A DNA stretch of 64,000 nucleotides from Pseudoruminococcus massiliensis (GTDB lineage Bacteria; Bacillota; Clostridia; Oscillospirales; Acutalibacteraceae). The notes under the pieces were generated by a model, which saw nothing but the letters and a program-made list of their open reading frames with translations, did not search any database and was not told the DNA's origin. A program made the position numbers and the translations under genes. Shown here one piece after another: positions 42,670 to 51,948 of this stretch. Within the stretch, counting starts at the first letter, position 1. Each line of letters opens with the position of its first letter. The DNA lies in NCBI RefSeq assembly GCF_900291955.1, contig NZ_OLMR01000001.1:1-64000 (forward strand). Reading direction: 5' to 3'.

Positions 42670-43200
42670 TTTTTTAATGATATTTCAGGTAAAATTTAAG
42701 CATAATTTTTTTGGAAAAATAAAAAACCACATTATAATTACCACATATAGCACAATTACAATTTAAAAGTCAAAAACCACAATATAATGTTTTTATTTTT
42801 ATAATTACCACTATATATACGATATAACTTTTCAAAAAAATTCTTTGATAAATTTTTGTCAATATTTTTAAAGAGCATAATTTTTTTATTTTTGCTCTTT
42901 AAAAAACTTATTTATTTTTACACTATTGTAAAAGTCTGTTAATAAAAACAATAAAATTTTTTCAGAATATAAGATTTTAAAATTATAACTTTTTAAAAAT
43001 TCAATTTCATAATATATTTTATAAATTCTGACATTTTATATTCAGACAAGCTCAAACAAAAATTATTATAATGTATAAATGAAAATTTAATCATTATTAA
43101 TGTATAAATTTTCATTATGCAAATATTTTTACAACTTTTTGACATTTTCATATATAAACTACGATTGATATAAAAAAAAATAAGAGTATAATTTAATTAA
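42670..43200. other. long AT-rich spacer between pflB and the C39-like lipoprotein gene
   Basis: More than 80 percent A+T by eye; no gene. It contains a repeated AAAAACCACA(A/T)TATAAT ... ATAATTACCAC element at about 42722-42742 and 42773-42811 and scattered TATAAT-like boxes. Possibly a curved or regulator-rich upstream region of pflB. Confidence 0.4.
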
Positions 43201-43225
43201 AATTTTATTAAAGCAAGGAATAAAT

Positions 43226-44056
43226 ATGAAAAAATTAATTATTTTTATCTTGTTAGCAACAGTTCTTCTTTCAGGTTGCTCTGCAAATAATACTTCAAAC
43301 CAACAAACAACTTCATCTGAAAAAACTAAACAAACTATCGCTTCTAAATTTCTGGAGAGCAAGTCTCAAACCACTACTGAAACATCAAAAAATGACAAAA
43401 ATTCAATTCCAGTTGCTTATACTATAAAGAATTTTGAAATTATCGGTCAGCTTCCTGAACTTCCAACTGGTTGTGAAATCACAGCACTCACTATGGTGCT
43501 GAACTATTATGGTCTTAACCCTGATAAGCTTGAGCTTGCAACAGAATATCTTCCAAAAACGGAATATTCAACATACTATAAAGATGGTAAATTAATAGGA
43601 CCTGACTCAGATAACTACTTCTTAGGTGACCCAACAAGCGTATATGGCTATATTTGCGGAACAGGTGCAATAGTAACTGCGGCAAATAGCTTTATATCAG
43701 ATAAAAATGCCAAATATATAGCAAAAGATTTAACTGGCTGTGATTTCTTAGAATTATATAAATATGTTTCTCAAGATAAACCGATTATCGTTTGGACGAC
43801 AATCGAAATGGCAGACAGATGTGAAACAGACGATTGGTATACCGAAAACGGAAAACACTTAGAATGGAGTCAAAATGACCATTGCAGCGTACTTATTGGA
43901 TACACTGAAAAAACAGTGAAAATAGCAGACCCTATTCTTGGTGATGTAGAGTATAGCAAAACTCAATTTGAAAAGGTTCTTACATCTCGTGGTAAAAAAG
44001 CGGTTGCACTCTTTGATAAAAATACTTCTACTTCCTCTTCCTCTAAAACTGAATAA
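43226..44056 (+). CDS. lipoprotein with C39-like (BtrH/papain-type) peptidase domain
   Basis: 276 residues. Lipobox LLSGC (Cys18), Thr/Ser/Lys linker to about 60, then a Peptidase_C39_2-type domain: QLPELPTGCEITALTMVLNY with nucleophile Cys83, DHCSVLIGY with His219, and ADPILGD with Asp235. Membrane-anchored on the outside; substrate unknown, possibly a peptide or wall fragment. Ser/Thr-rich end. Single gene with own terminator. Confidence 0.85.
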   Translation: MKKLIIFILLATVLLSGCSANNTSNQQTTSSEKTKQTIASKFLESKSQTTTETSKNDKNSIPVAYTIKNFEIIGQLPELPTGCEITALTMVLNYYGLNPDKLELATEYLPKTEYSTYYKDGKLIGPDSDNYFLGDPTSVYGYICGTGAIVTAANSFISDKNAKYIAKDLTGCDFLELYKYVSQDKPIIVWTTIEMADRCETDDWYTENGKHLEWSQNDHCSVLIGYTEKTVKIADPILGDVEYSKTQFEKVLTSRGKKAVALFDKNTSTSSSSKTE

Positions 44057-44062
44057 TAAAAG

Positions 44063-44106
44063 AAAAACGACAGTTTACTTCTTATCTTGAAGTCCTGTCG
44101 TTTTCT
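44063..44106 (+). terminator. terminator of the C39-like gene
   Basis: AAAAACGACAG...CTGTCGTTTTCTT, 10-bp stem with a 21-base loop region, directly after the stop. Confidence 0.75.
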
Positions 44107-44228
44107 TAATTTTTAAGCAGATTCAATTCATAATAATTTGTCAGGCAATTTTGCAATCTTAGAAATGAATTTCTGTTCAACTACCTTTGCTGATAAAAGC
44201 ATAAGGAACTTCCGTCCATCAGCCCTAC

Positions 44229-44271
44229 AAGCTTTTTTAAAGCTTGAGCAAAACTTTTAATTTCTATCAAA
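44229..44271. repeat. modular palindromic repeat, short copy
   Basis: AAGCTTTTTTAAAGCTTGAG, then CAAAACTTTTAATTTCTATCAA; same module and tail as at 51.9 and 61.75 kb. It abuts the end of the ABC permease gene. Confidence 0.7.
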
Positions 44272-44296
44272 TTCATACTAATAAATAGAATTTCAT

Positions 44297-45958
44297 TTAT
44301 GCAACAGTTTCATAGATATTTTTAGTTGCTCTTGTTTTACATAACAAATAGCTTATTTTGCAAAAAATAACTAAAGTAATCATTAAACCAATTTCTAACA
44401 TAATTTCGCTTACTCCAACAAAGCTAAAAAGCAAATATGCAATAACACATAAAACCGCTACAAACAATATTGAAAGTGCCATATTATAGAAAATATTATA
44501 GTTTCCTCTCAAGGCATTAACTTCATCGTCCCATACAAGCTTAGGGTTAATAGAATCCATATAAATTCCAAAATATGATGCAGACACAACGGAAAATAGA
44601 CTTATAAGACAAGTAAAAAGTACAAACATACCATTCAACGAAAATAATATTCCTGCGATTATAACATATATAATCATTCCTAAACCACTGATTAAAATTG
44701 CCACACTTGCCTTAATATTTATCTGCGTCATAAAATCTATGGGAATATATTTCATAAACGCAAAGTGGCTTCCCTCTCTTGTGATTGAGCTTGAAGCTAT
44801 GCTATTTGCAGATGTTATAAGCACTGAAATCCCTGATGTACAGAAAGCAAATATAAGTCCAGCAGTAGCATTTCCGTTGCTTAAATCTTTAAAGAATTTT
44901 CCCAAGAAATTATCAGGTCCTTGCAACGCATAAACAAGATAAAGTAAAATCGGCCATACAAGATTTATCACTATACAATTCATAAAGTACGCAGGTGTTC
45001 TTACAAGGATAAGAAGTTCCTTTTTGAAATAGCTTAATGAAACTTCCTTTTCTTTCAATCCCTTTACAGCTTTTCTAAAACCAACAGAATGTTGCTTTGC
45101 AGAGCCTGAACCGCCAATTCCCACAATGCCTTTAAAATACATAAGCTCCGCAAGAAGCAAGAATACAACAAGCGCAACAACATTTATTGTAAGATAGATA
45201 ACTACACCAATAATATCTCCTGAAACACCTGAAACTATAAATCTTATATGTGGCAAAATGATATTCATAACTTTCAGAAGTGAATTATCATTTGCAATAG
45301 CCTGTATAATTGAATTTGTGCTGAAATCGCTCATATTTCCGCAGAAAAGCACAATTCCAAGAATTATAAGCAAGGTTAATACGCCAGTAAGCTTGTTTAC
45401 TCTGTCTTTGTTTTTAATAAAGTGTGTAAAGTACATAGTAACAAGAGCTATTATACCGCAATAAACCATAGGTATTATAGGAAGTGTCAGCATACATAAT
45501 ATTGCCACAAGCCAAGACCATATAGGCAATCCTATAGCAAAAATATATCCCACTATAGCTGCAAAGACTATCATAAACTGCATTATGTTTTCACTTATCA
45601 ACGCTGCTGTAAATTTCGCAGAAATTATCTGATAAGGCTTTAATGGCAGAGGTAATATAGATTCTACATCAGCAGAAAAATAAAAAACATTATAAATTAC
45701 ATTCAAGCCAAACACAAATGAAAAAGCCGAAATTAAATGTAAAAATAGTGCTATTCCCTGTTCTTGACCTCCAAGTTGTGTAAGACCACCAGTTATTGTA
45801 TAAACAACAACTCCGACAAAAAATGATACTGGAAGAATTATTCCGAATACAGCTATAAGTGCCATAGCTGTATTAAAGATTTTCTTTCGTTTTTTCTCGT
45901 CATCGCTGAATTCCACTGATTTAATAAGTATATGTACAAATTTAAGATATAGTCGCAT
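44297..45958 (-). CDS. ABC transporter permease (exporter type)
   Basis: 553 residues with about 12 hydrophobic helices, e.g. ALIAVFGIILPVSFFVGVVV, VLTLLIILGIVLFCG and VVALVVFLLLAELMYF. A middle loop carries EKEVSLSYFKKELLILVRTP, resembling other ABC-2/ABC-type exporter permeases of about 550 residues. It is encoded 23 bases after its ATPase. Cargo not predictable. Confidence 0.82.
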   Translation of the reverse strand: MRLYLKFVHILIKSVEFSDDEKKRKKIFNTAMALIAVFGIILPVSFFVGVVVYTITGGLTQLGGQEQGIALFLHLISAFSFVFGLNVIYNVFYFSADVESILPLPLKPYQIISAKFTAALISENIMQFMIVFAAIVGYIFAIGLPIWSWLVAILCMLTLPIIPMVYCGIIALVTMYFTHFIKNKDRVNKLTGVLTLLIILGIVLFCGNMSDFSTNSIIQAIANDNSLLKVMNIILPHIRFIVSGVSGDIIGVVIYLTINVVALVVFLLLAELMYFKGIVGIGGSGSAKQHSVGFRKAVKGLKEKEVSLSYFKKELLILVRTPAYFMNCIVINLVWPILLYLVYALQGPDNFLGKFFKDLSNGNATAGLIFAFCTSGISVLITSANSIASSSITREGSHFAFMKYIPIDFMTQINIKASVAILISGLGMIIYVIIAGILFSLNGMFVLFTCLISLFSVVSASYFGIYMDSINPKLVWDDEVNALRGNYNIFYNMALSILFVAVLCVIAYLLFSFVGVSEIMLEIGLMITLVIFCKISYLLCKTRATKNIYETVA

Positions 45959-45981
45959 ATAAATTTGTTCCTTTCGATAAT

Positions 45982-46701
45982 TTAATTTTCTGTCATCTCT
46001 AAGAAAATATTTTCGAGAGTCTGATTAAGATGCTGACTTTCAAGATTTTCAAGCGTACCATCATATAGCAGATTACCTTTTTTAATAATGATAACCTTAT
46101 CACAAAGCTTTTCCGCAACTTCAAGAACATGAGTTGAAAAGAAAACTGCATTGCCCTTTTTAGCGTGTTCTCTCATCATTTCTTTAAGCTCATATGAAGA
46201 CTTAGGGTCTAAACCTGTCATAGGCTCATCAAGAATCCAAACAGGTGGATTATGCACCAAGGCTGCAATAACCATAAGCTTTTGACGCATACCGTGAGAA
46301 TAAGACATCATTGGTGAAGATAAAGCATCAGTAAGCTCAAAGCGTTCCGCCAACTCATTTACACGCTTTTTTCTATCATCGTTAGAAACCTTATAAACAT
46401 CTGCAATAAAATTAAGAAATTCAATTCCCTTTAATCTTAAAAACATATCTGGACTATCAGCAATATATCCAATAGAACTTTTTGCCTGAATCATATTTTT
46501 CTTAATATCGAAACCATTTATCTTTATTTCTCCCTTATCAGGTGGCAAAATTCCTGTAAGCATTTTTATAGTTGTAGTCTTACCTGAACCATTTGGACCA
46601 GTAAAACCAACTATTTCACCGCCACGAACCTCAAAACTAATATTATTAACCGCTTTTATAGTCCTATTATAAACCTTTGTAACATTTTTAAATTTTATCA
46701 T
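45982..46701 (-). CDS. ABC transporter ATP-binding protein
   Basis: 239 residues from ATG 46701 (AAGGTG 8 bases upstream). Walker A GPNGSGKTTT, Q-loop region SIGYIADSPDMFLR, signature YSHGMRQKL (SHGMRQ in place of LSGGQ), Walker B VWILDEPMTGLDP and the H-loop FSTHVLE. It powers the permease downstream. Confidence 0.95.
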   Translation of the reverse strand: MIKFKNVTKVYNRTIKAVNNISFEVRGGEIVGFTGPNGSGKTTTIKMLTGILPPDKGEIKINGFDIKKNMIQAKSSIGYIADSPDMFLRLKGIEFLNFIADVYKVSNDDRKKRVNELAERFELTDALSSPMMSYSHGMRQKLMVIAALVHNPPVWILDEPMTGLDPKSSYELKEMMREHAKKGNAVFFSTHVLEVAEKLCDKVIIIKKGNLLYDGTLENLESQHLNQTLENIFLEMTEN

Positions 46702-46819
46702 ACGCATATCACCTTATTTGTAAATTTGCACTATTTTAATGAATTTTTCAAATAAATTATATACTACTTAAACATACAAGTCAATAATAAATGAAAGTAT
46801 ATGCTTTATATCAGCAAAT

Positions 46820-47177
46820 CAGACTTTTCTAAGACACTTAAAAGTTTCGCTCGAGCCTTTTCAAAGGCTCGCCAGGTCGAGGGACGGAGTCCCTCGTGGG
46901 TGTTAAGGGCAACGCCCTTAACATTCTTTGATCCTAAAGAGGTGGACTTTGTCCACCTCTTTATTTTCTTGTGTTAGCAAAATTAGCCCCACAGGGAACC
47001 CCCTGCGAGGGTTCCCTACGAAAAACATTCCACTGGAATGTTTTTCTACCCTCCTGCGCTTTTCGGAGCATAAAGAATTTCGCCGTCTGCGGACGGCGAC
47101 AAGGGCGTTGCCCTTGACCTACGAGCCTTTGAAAAGGCTCGAGCGAAACTTTTGAGTGTCTAAGATAAATTTGTCAG
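46820..47177. mobile_element. MITE-like element with long terminal inverted repeats
   Basis: The ends (46820-46871 and 47122-47177) are inverted copies of about 50 bp: AGACACTTAAAAGTTTCGCT against AGCGAAACTTTTGAGTGTCT, each with an inner hairpin (CGAGCCTTTTCAAAGGCTCG at 46852-46871, and 47122-47141). Between them lie further palindromes: GAGGGACGGAGTCCCTC, TTAAGGGCAACGCCCTTAA, GAGGTGGACTTTGTCCACCTC, GGGAACCCCCTGCGAGGGTTCCC, AAACATTCCACTGGAATGTTT and AAGGGCGTTGCCCTT. No transposase. A short frame at 46928-47155 is only a by-product of the palindromes. Confidence 0.75.
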
Positions 47178-47240
47178 CTATTCGATATTTACTTAATCTG
47201 TGTCAGCAAACTTTTAAATCTTTAATAACTCTAAACCAAA

Positions 47241-47273
47241 AAGTCACAGCAGTTTATAATTCTGCTGTGACTT
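47241..47273 (-). terminator. terminator of cdaA-cdaR
   Basis: AAGTCACAGCAG-N9-CTGCTGTGACTT, 12-bp perfect stem; on the minus strand followed by TTTTGG, 13 bases after the cdaR stop. Confidence 0.85.
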
Positions 47274-47285
47274 CTAAAATTAATC

Positions 47286-48626
47286 TTAATGATTTGAAGC
47301 TGATGAACTTACGCTTGGACTTGAACTTGTATTCGATTTATTTGTAAGCGTAAAGGTTGCGTGATTTTCTCCATCAGAATAATTCCACCAACAAGATTTA
47401 TAGCCATCTATACTTATTTGCAAAGGTTTGGTAATAAATGCCGCTGTGGATTCTGATTCCGTCAAGGTTGCATAAAGTGTAATATCACTTGCTTTCATAG
47501 CATTAACCTCGTTCTCAGGTCCTACTATCGTCACATTAAAGCTATTGCCCGAAAGTTTACCAGTAACCCCCGAAACATTAGACCTAAGCTCCACATTGCT
47601 TACCGTAAAGCTTTTAGATGTGAATTTATCAGTATTAAATTTAAGTGTAACCTTTTCGATTCTGTCAACATTCGTACATGATGTGGGAACTTCAATAGAA
47701 ACACTCATTGTTTTCCTTTCAGCAGAAATCTGTGAGAGGTCAACGGGTTCAGTTTTTATCTCAGTAATACTGTCAATAACCTCATCAGAAGCCGCAAGTT
47801 GAATATATCCGCTCTCAGGACTTTCAATAGAAACCCAGTTATCAGGCATTTCCCATGAATCAGGAATATTAGTAAATTCTACCTTAATAGGCACCTGTTT
47901 AACTTTCAAAACAGGAACAGTAACCTGAACACTATCAAATTCAGCAGTTACATAATCGTTAGAAACCTCCGCTCCATCTTCATCATAAAATCTAAGCGGA
48001 ACATCAAAAGTTTTAGTTTCTGTAAGAGTTTCATTTGAAGTGTATTCTGCTTTTACTGTTGCAATCCTCTTTATATAAGTTTCAGCACCAGAAAGCTTGA
48101 TAGTATCAACCGAAAGTTGATTTTGCTGTTTAAGATATTCACTTCCTGTCTGAACCTGAACATCTTCTTCTATTTTTAGAATTTTTTCTGCTCTCCTATC
48201 AACATAAGCTGTAATTGTCGATGGAGTAACCGTTGAATCAAATTCATAGTCGCTAAGTATGCCTTGCTTTTTAGCACTAAGCTTTAGCTTATATTCGCCT
48301 GGCTTATTAACCTCTGAAACATCTGCTGAAACAAGAATATCACTGCTCTGAACAGAGCCGATAACAAGCTTGTTTCCCTTTATTCTGATTTCAGCCTTTG
48401 TATCCTCAGTCTTCATAACCTCAAGCCCATCTGAAAGATTTGGAATACTTATTGAAATATCCGTTATAGTCTTAACATCAGGATCTGAAGATGTTGACGA
48501 AACAATTATCCAAATAACAAAAGCCATACAGATTGAAAAAATCAATATGTATTTATCATTATATAGGAAGTTATGAAAACTAAAATTTCTTTTAATCGTC
48601 CTCGGACTTCTTTTCCGATTTTTCAT
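47286..48626 (-). CDS. cdaR: YbbR-domain protein, CdaA regulator
   Basis: 446 residues. One N-terminal membrane helix (YILIFSICMAFVIWIIVSST) and then four YbbR-type beta repeats outside the cell, with recurring V-x-L-x-G and P-V-x-V strands. A Ser/Asn-rich end. It overlaps cdaA by 35 bases. In Firmicutes the CdaR partner controls the membrane c-di-AMP synthase CdaA. Confidence 0.92.
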   Translation of the reverse strand: MKNRKRSPRTIKRNFSFHNFLYNDKYILIFSICMAFVIWIIVSSTSSDPDVKTITDISISIPNLSDGLEVMKTEDTKAEIRIKGNKLVIGSVQSSDILVSADVSEVNKPGEYKLKLSAKKQGILSDYEFDSTVTPSTITAYVDRRAEKILKIEEDVQVQTGSEYLKQQNQLSVDTIKLSGAETYIKRIATVKAEYTSNETLTETKTFDVPLRFYDEDGAEVSNDYVTAEFDSVQVTVPVLKVKQVPIKVEFTNIPDSWEMPDNWVSIESPESGYIQLAASDEVIDSITEIKTEPVDLSQISAERKTMSVSIEVPTSCTNVDRIEKVTLKFNTDKFTSKSFTVSNVELRSNVSGVTGKLSGNSFNVTIVGPENEVNAMKASDITLYATLTESESTAAFITKPLQISIDGYKSCWWNYSDGENHATFTLTNKSNTSSSPSVSSSASNH

Positions 48627-49503
48627 TTTTTCGTCCCCTTCTTAAACCCGAAATAATCGGAATTTTTTCTTCTGCGCTCTTAGGCTGTGGAAGTAACAAA
48701 GCTTCCAACTCACCCTTTAGGGTTTCCTTAGTATAATCTCTTGTAAGTACACCATTAACAGCAATAGAAATTGTGCCAGTTTCTTCCGAAACTATAACAA
48801 TAACCGCATCAGAATATTCGCTTATACCAAGAGCCGCTCTGTGTCTTGTGCCAAGGTCTATACTTACTTGGTCATTTTTTGTCAGCGGTAAAATGCAGCC
48901 TGCAGCATAAACCATACCATCTCTTACAACCATAGCACCATCATGAAGTGGAGCTTTGTTAAAGAAAATATTTCCTATAATCGGCGTAGATGGTATCGCA
49001 TTAAGTACTGTACCTGTATTGACGATTTCGCCAAGCTTTGTTTGTCGTTCAAAAACAATCAAAGCACCTGTTTTTGTCTTATGAAACATATCGCATACAT
49101 CTACAACACTATCTATGCAAGCTCTTGTATGCTTTACTGTTTCTTCCTCAGCAGGAGTTGATGCAAGGCTTGTCCAATATTTTCCAAGCTTACTTCTTCC
49201 CATCTGCTCTAAGGCTCTTCTCAATTCAGGCTGAAACAGAATAAGAACTGCCAGAACTGAAAATTGGAAGAAACTACTGAAAAGTGAGCTTAACATTTTA
49301 AGATTAAACTGGAATGAAAGTGCAAACGCAATAATCAGAATAATTATACCCTTAACAAGCTGTTCCGCTCTCGTTTCACGAACCAGCTTTATCACGCTGT
49401 AAATTATAAATGAAACTGCGGCAATGTCAAGTACATCAGTAAGTCGAAAGGTATTCATAAGAGCTATAAAGCCGTTGAATGCCGATTGAACCCATTCCCA
49501 CAT
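48592..49503 (-). CDS. cdaA: diadenylate cyclase CdaA
   Basis: 303 residues from ATG 49503 (AAGGAAG 8 bases upstream). Three membrane helices (about 15-90), then the DisA_N catalytic domain with KAPLHDGAMVV (DGA) and GTRHRAALGISE (RHR). It makes cyclic di-AMP, which controls potassium and wall homeostasis. Acidic/basic tail of about 30 residues. glmM, often third in this cluster, is not here. Confidence 0.96.
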   Translation of the reverse strand: MWEWVQSAFNGFIALMNTFRLTDVLDIAAVSFIIYSVIKLVRETRAEQLVKGIIILIIAFALSFQFNLKMLSSLFSSFFQFSVLAVLILFQPELRRALEQMGRSKLGKYWTSLASTPAEEETVKHTRACIDSVVDVCDMFHKTKTGALIVFERQTKLGEIVNTGTVLNAIPSTPIIGNIFFNKAPLHDGAMVVRDGMVYAAGCILPLTKNDQVSIDLGTRHRAALGISEYSDAVIVIVSEETGTISIAVNGVLTRDYTKETLKGELEALLLPQPKSAEEKIPIISGLRRGRKNEKSEKKSEDD

Positions 49504-49537
49504 ATATTTCACTTCCTTAAAAAATAGACTGTATAAT

Positions 49538-49602
49538 CCCGCAGACAAATCATCTGCGGGTATACTAACACTATCATATAATCTTTGGTAGGCATTTGTC
49601 AA
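49538..49602 (-). promoter_or_regulatory. cdaA promoter with hairpin at the predicted 5' end
   Basis: Minus strand TTGACA (49602-49597, inside the end of the upstream gene), 18-base spacer, TATGAT (49578-49573), +1 near 49566. The stem CCCGCAGA/TCTGCGGG occupies 49538-49560, so it starts a few bases into the RNA. The hairpin may instead be the terminator of the upstream aminotransferase gene. Confidence 0.55.
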
Positions 49603-50753
49603 TGCTTTCTTAAATTATGAATAATTTTTAAAATAGCATTAACAAGATAATCCATATCATTTCTTGTTGTAAACATAGACGGAGATACTCTTACAGCACC
49701 GCCATCAATAGTTCCAAAAAACTCGTGTGCAAATGGTGCACAATGCAAACCAGCTCTTACTGCAATCCCATATTTATCAAGCATAGCCGAAATAGTTTCA
49801 CTATCCATACCCTCTATATTAAAAGATAAAAGCGGAACATAATGTTCGCTTTCAGGTCTATCAGTATAGAGCTTGACTTCCTTTATCTTAGAAAATCTGT
49901 CATATAGATATTGTATAAGACGCATTTCGGAATTTGCTATATTATTAACTCCACGCCTCATAATAAATTCTGTTGATGCCTTTAGCCCAACAATTCCTGG
50001 CAAATTCTGTGTTCCGCTCTCAAATCTATCTGGCAATATTTCTGGCTGTTCAAGAGAATATGAGTTACTTCCTGTACCACCCTCAATAATTGTATCAAGG
50101 GGAATATCAGTATTAAATATAAGCATACCTGTTCCCATAGGACCATATAAACCCTTATGACCAGCACAGCACAGAAAATCAATGCCACTTTCTTTTAAAT
50201 CTATTGGAACGATACCAGCTGCCTGAGCTGCATCAACTGCTATTGGAATACCATAAAGATGTGCAAGAGCTGTAATTCTATCAATAGGAAGCTTTATTCC
50301 CCATACATTAGAAGCATATATGCAAAATATCAGCCTTGTATCTTGATTGATTGCCTTACGGAATGAATCAAGCGTTTTATCATTATCATTAGGATAAACT
50401 CTCGCAACTGTATAGTTTATACCATTTTCAGAAAGCTTTTGCAAAGGACGCATAACAGCGTTATGCTCAAGACACGAAACAACAACATGGTCGCCCGATT
50501 TCAAAAGACCTTTCAGAACCATATTACAAGCTGTTGTACAACTGCCAGTAAAAATTATACTGTTCTCATCAGATGCATTGAAAAAACGCATAAGTGTGTT
50601 TCTTGAGTCAAACATTATCTGCGAAGACCTAATCGCAAGTTGATGTCCTCCTCTGCCCGGATTAGCACCATATTTCATAAATGAATTATTAACCGAGTTT
50701 ATAACTACTCTTGGTTTTGGAAAAGTTGTCGCAGAATTATCAAGATAAATCAC
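49599..50753 (-). CDS. class V aminotransferase / cysteine desulfurase-like protein
   Basis: 384 residues. IYLDNSATTFPKPRVV opening, PLP lysine in CCAGHKGLYGPMGTG, ESGTQNLPGIVGL, and RAGLHCAPFAHE with the Cys that would attack sulfur substrates. This fits the cysteine-desulfurase subfamily with the GLHCAP motif. Overlaps the DUF3343 gene by 4 bases (ATGA). No iscU-like gene nearby. Confidence 0.88.
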   Translation of the reverse strand: MIYLDNSATTFPKPRVVINSVNNSFMKYGANPGRGGHQLAIRSSQIMFDSRNTLMRFFNASDENSIIFTGSCTTACNMVLKGLLKSGDHVVVSCLEHNAVMRPLQKLSENGINYTVARVYPNDNDKTLDSFRKAINQDTRLIFCIYASNVWGIKLPIDRITALAHLYGIPIAVDAAQAAGIVPIDLKESGIDFLCCAGHKGLYGPMGTGMLIFNTDIPLDTIIEGGTGSNSYSLEQPEILPDRFESGTQNLPGIVGLKASTEFIMRRGVNNIANSEMRLIQYLYDRFSKIKEVKLYTDRPESEHYVPLLSFNIEGMDSETISAMLDKYGIAVRAGLHCAPFAHEFFGTIDGGAVRVSPSMFTTRNDMDYLVNAILKIIHNLRKH

Positions 50754-50980
50754 GGCACATTCTCCCTCTCCATTCTTCCGGCAACCCTTATGCCTGCCTC
50801 TTCAAGAATCCTTTGTGCTTCATCAGTCCTTTTAGGAACATATAAACTATATCCGCACGAGCTTCCACGAATATGGCTCGGAGTACGCACTATATCACTT
50901 CTTATACCATATCTCGAAAGAAGCTGTCGTCCTTTCATAGCATAGGTAACAGATGATACCATAATTAAAGGCTTGCCCAC
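50750..50980 (-). CDS. DUF3343 protein
   Basis: 76 residues. MVSSVTYAMKGRQLLSRYGI, SHIRGSSCGYSLYVP and a ferredoxin-like pattern fit DUF3343 (PF11823). It overlaps the downstream class V aminotransferase gene, the usual pairing. The single Cys in SSCGYSL is conserved in the family, as far as I recall, and may carry sulfur or selenium between partners (inference). Confidence 0.82.
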   Translation of the reverse strand: MGKPLIMVSSVTYAMKGRQLLSRYGIRSDIVRTPSHIRGSSCGYSLYVPKRTDEAQRILEEAGIRVAGRMERENVP

Positions 50981-51099
50981 AAAATCACCTCACTGTTCTT
51001 TTATAACAGTTTATGCGGCAAGCCCTTATATTGCAACCTGATAAACAGTTTTTTGCAAATATTATTCAATTACTATAACATAAGTTCTATAAAAATTAA

Positions 51100-51230
51100 A
51101 AATTTCACTCAAGGCGGAGTGCCTCCGCTGTCAAGACGCGTTCTACTTTTTTGTTAAATTAAAACTTGCTATTCGCGTCTAAGCTTTTATCATTTTCGTA
51201 GGGGATTCCCTGAAAGATAAATGCTGACCA
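51100..51230. repeat. modular palindromic repeat, partial copy
   Basis: TTTCACTCAAGGCGGAGTGC, CTCCGC, CAAGACGCGTTCT, then ATTCGCGTCTAAGCTT and GTAGGGGATTCCCT. The modules match those at 51.7 and 61.9 kb but are more eroded. Confidence 0.6.
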
Positions 51231-51265
51231 AAACTTTCAACTTGATGTTTTTTAATTATTATAGG

Positions 51266-51676
51266 TTAAAAACCATCATCAAAATCATCATCAGGCCCAG
51301 CAATACTCTGAGGGTCATAAACCTCACCTTGACGAACTTTCATTCTGAGCCTTTCATTTTCAACGGCCTCTGCAAGACTATCTCTGAATGCTCTTGCATT
51401 TTTAATATTTTTAATTTCAAGAATAGGGTGAGATGCGTCCTTTGATTTAACTGTAACTGTACCAAGCTTAAAAATTTTCTGAAAAAGTGTTTTTGAAAGC
51501 TCCATATCTATAATGCGATATAGCAAAATCTCATTTTCTGTTGAACGCAAAAGTCCCTCATTCAGTATAATTCTCTTTGGAGTAAGTGTATATTTAGTAA
51601 ATGTCCAAGGTATTCCAAATAACAACCAACGCTTTCTTTCTTTCATTATTACATCTTTTGCATATTCTTCTACCAC
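51266..51676 (-). CDS. bacterial PH-domain (YdbS-type) protein
   Basis: 136 residues from GTG 51676 (AAAGGAG 7 bases upstream). TKYTLTPKRIILNEGLLRST, ENEILLYRIIDMELSKTLFQ and GTVTVKSKDASHPILEIKNI form the bPH_2-type beta sandwich. An acidic tail (GPDDDFDDGF). No membrane segments except a weak LLFGIPW. Function unknown. Confidence 0.82.
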   Translation of the reverse strand: MVEEYAKDVIMKERKRWLLFGIPWTFTKYTLTPKRIILNEGLLRSTENEILLYRIIDMELSKTLFQKIFKLGTVTVKSKDASHPILEIKNIKNARAFRDSLAEAVENERLRMKVRQGEVYDPQSIAGPDDDFDDGF

Positions 51677-51705
51677 GATACTTCTCCTTTTCTAACAAAA
51701 TATAA

Positions 51706-51947
51706 AGCGGCGAGCCGCCGCTCCCAAGACGCGTAATCGGTTTTGCAAGCAAAGCCTCGATATTCTTAATCTACTTATATTGCCAAGGTTTAAAGTAATT
51801 ACCAATGAACTACTTTAGGGGGCGAACTTCGTTCGCTCTTAATCAAAGACTTCGCCCTTAAAACCCACCAAAGGCTCCGCCTTTGGAAACTGCAAGCTTT
51901 TGAAAAAGCTTGAGCAAAACTTTTCAGTGTCTTAGGAAAGTCTGTCA
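51706..51947. repeat. modular palindromic repeat, long copy after pfkA
   Basis: Modules: GGCGAGCCGCCGCTCCCAAG, ACGCGTAATCGGTTTTGCAA, GGCGAACTTCGTTCGCTC, CTTCGCCCTTAAAACCCACC, AAAGGCTCCGCCTTTGG, AAGCTTTTGAAAAAGCTTGA, then the tail TGTCTTAGGAAAGTCTGTCA. It directly touches the pfkA stop codon. Confidence 0.85.
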
Positions 51948-51948
51948 A

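Noticed and set aside
46928-47155. 75-codon plus-strand frame in the palindrome-rich element
   Set aside because: It consists entirely of hairpin modules, has no ribosome site and no protein-like pattern.
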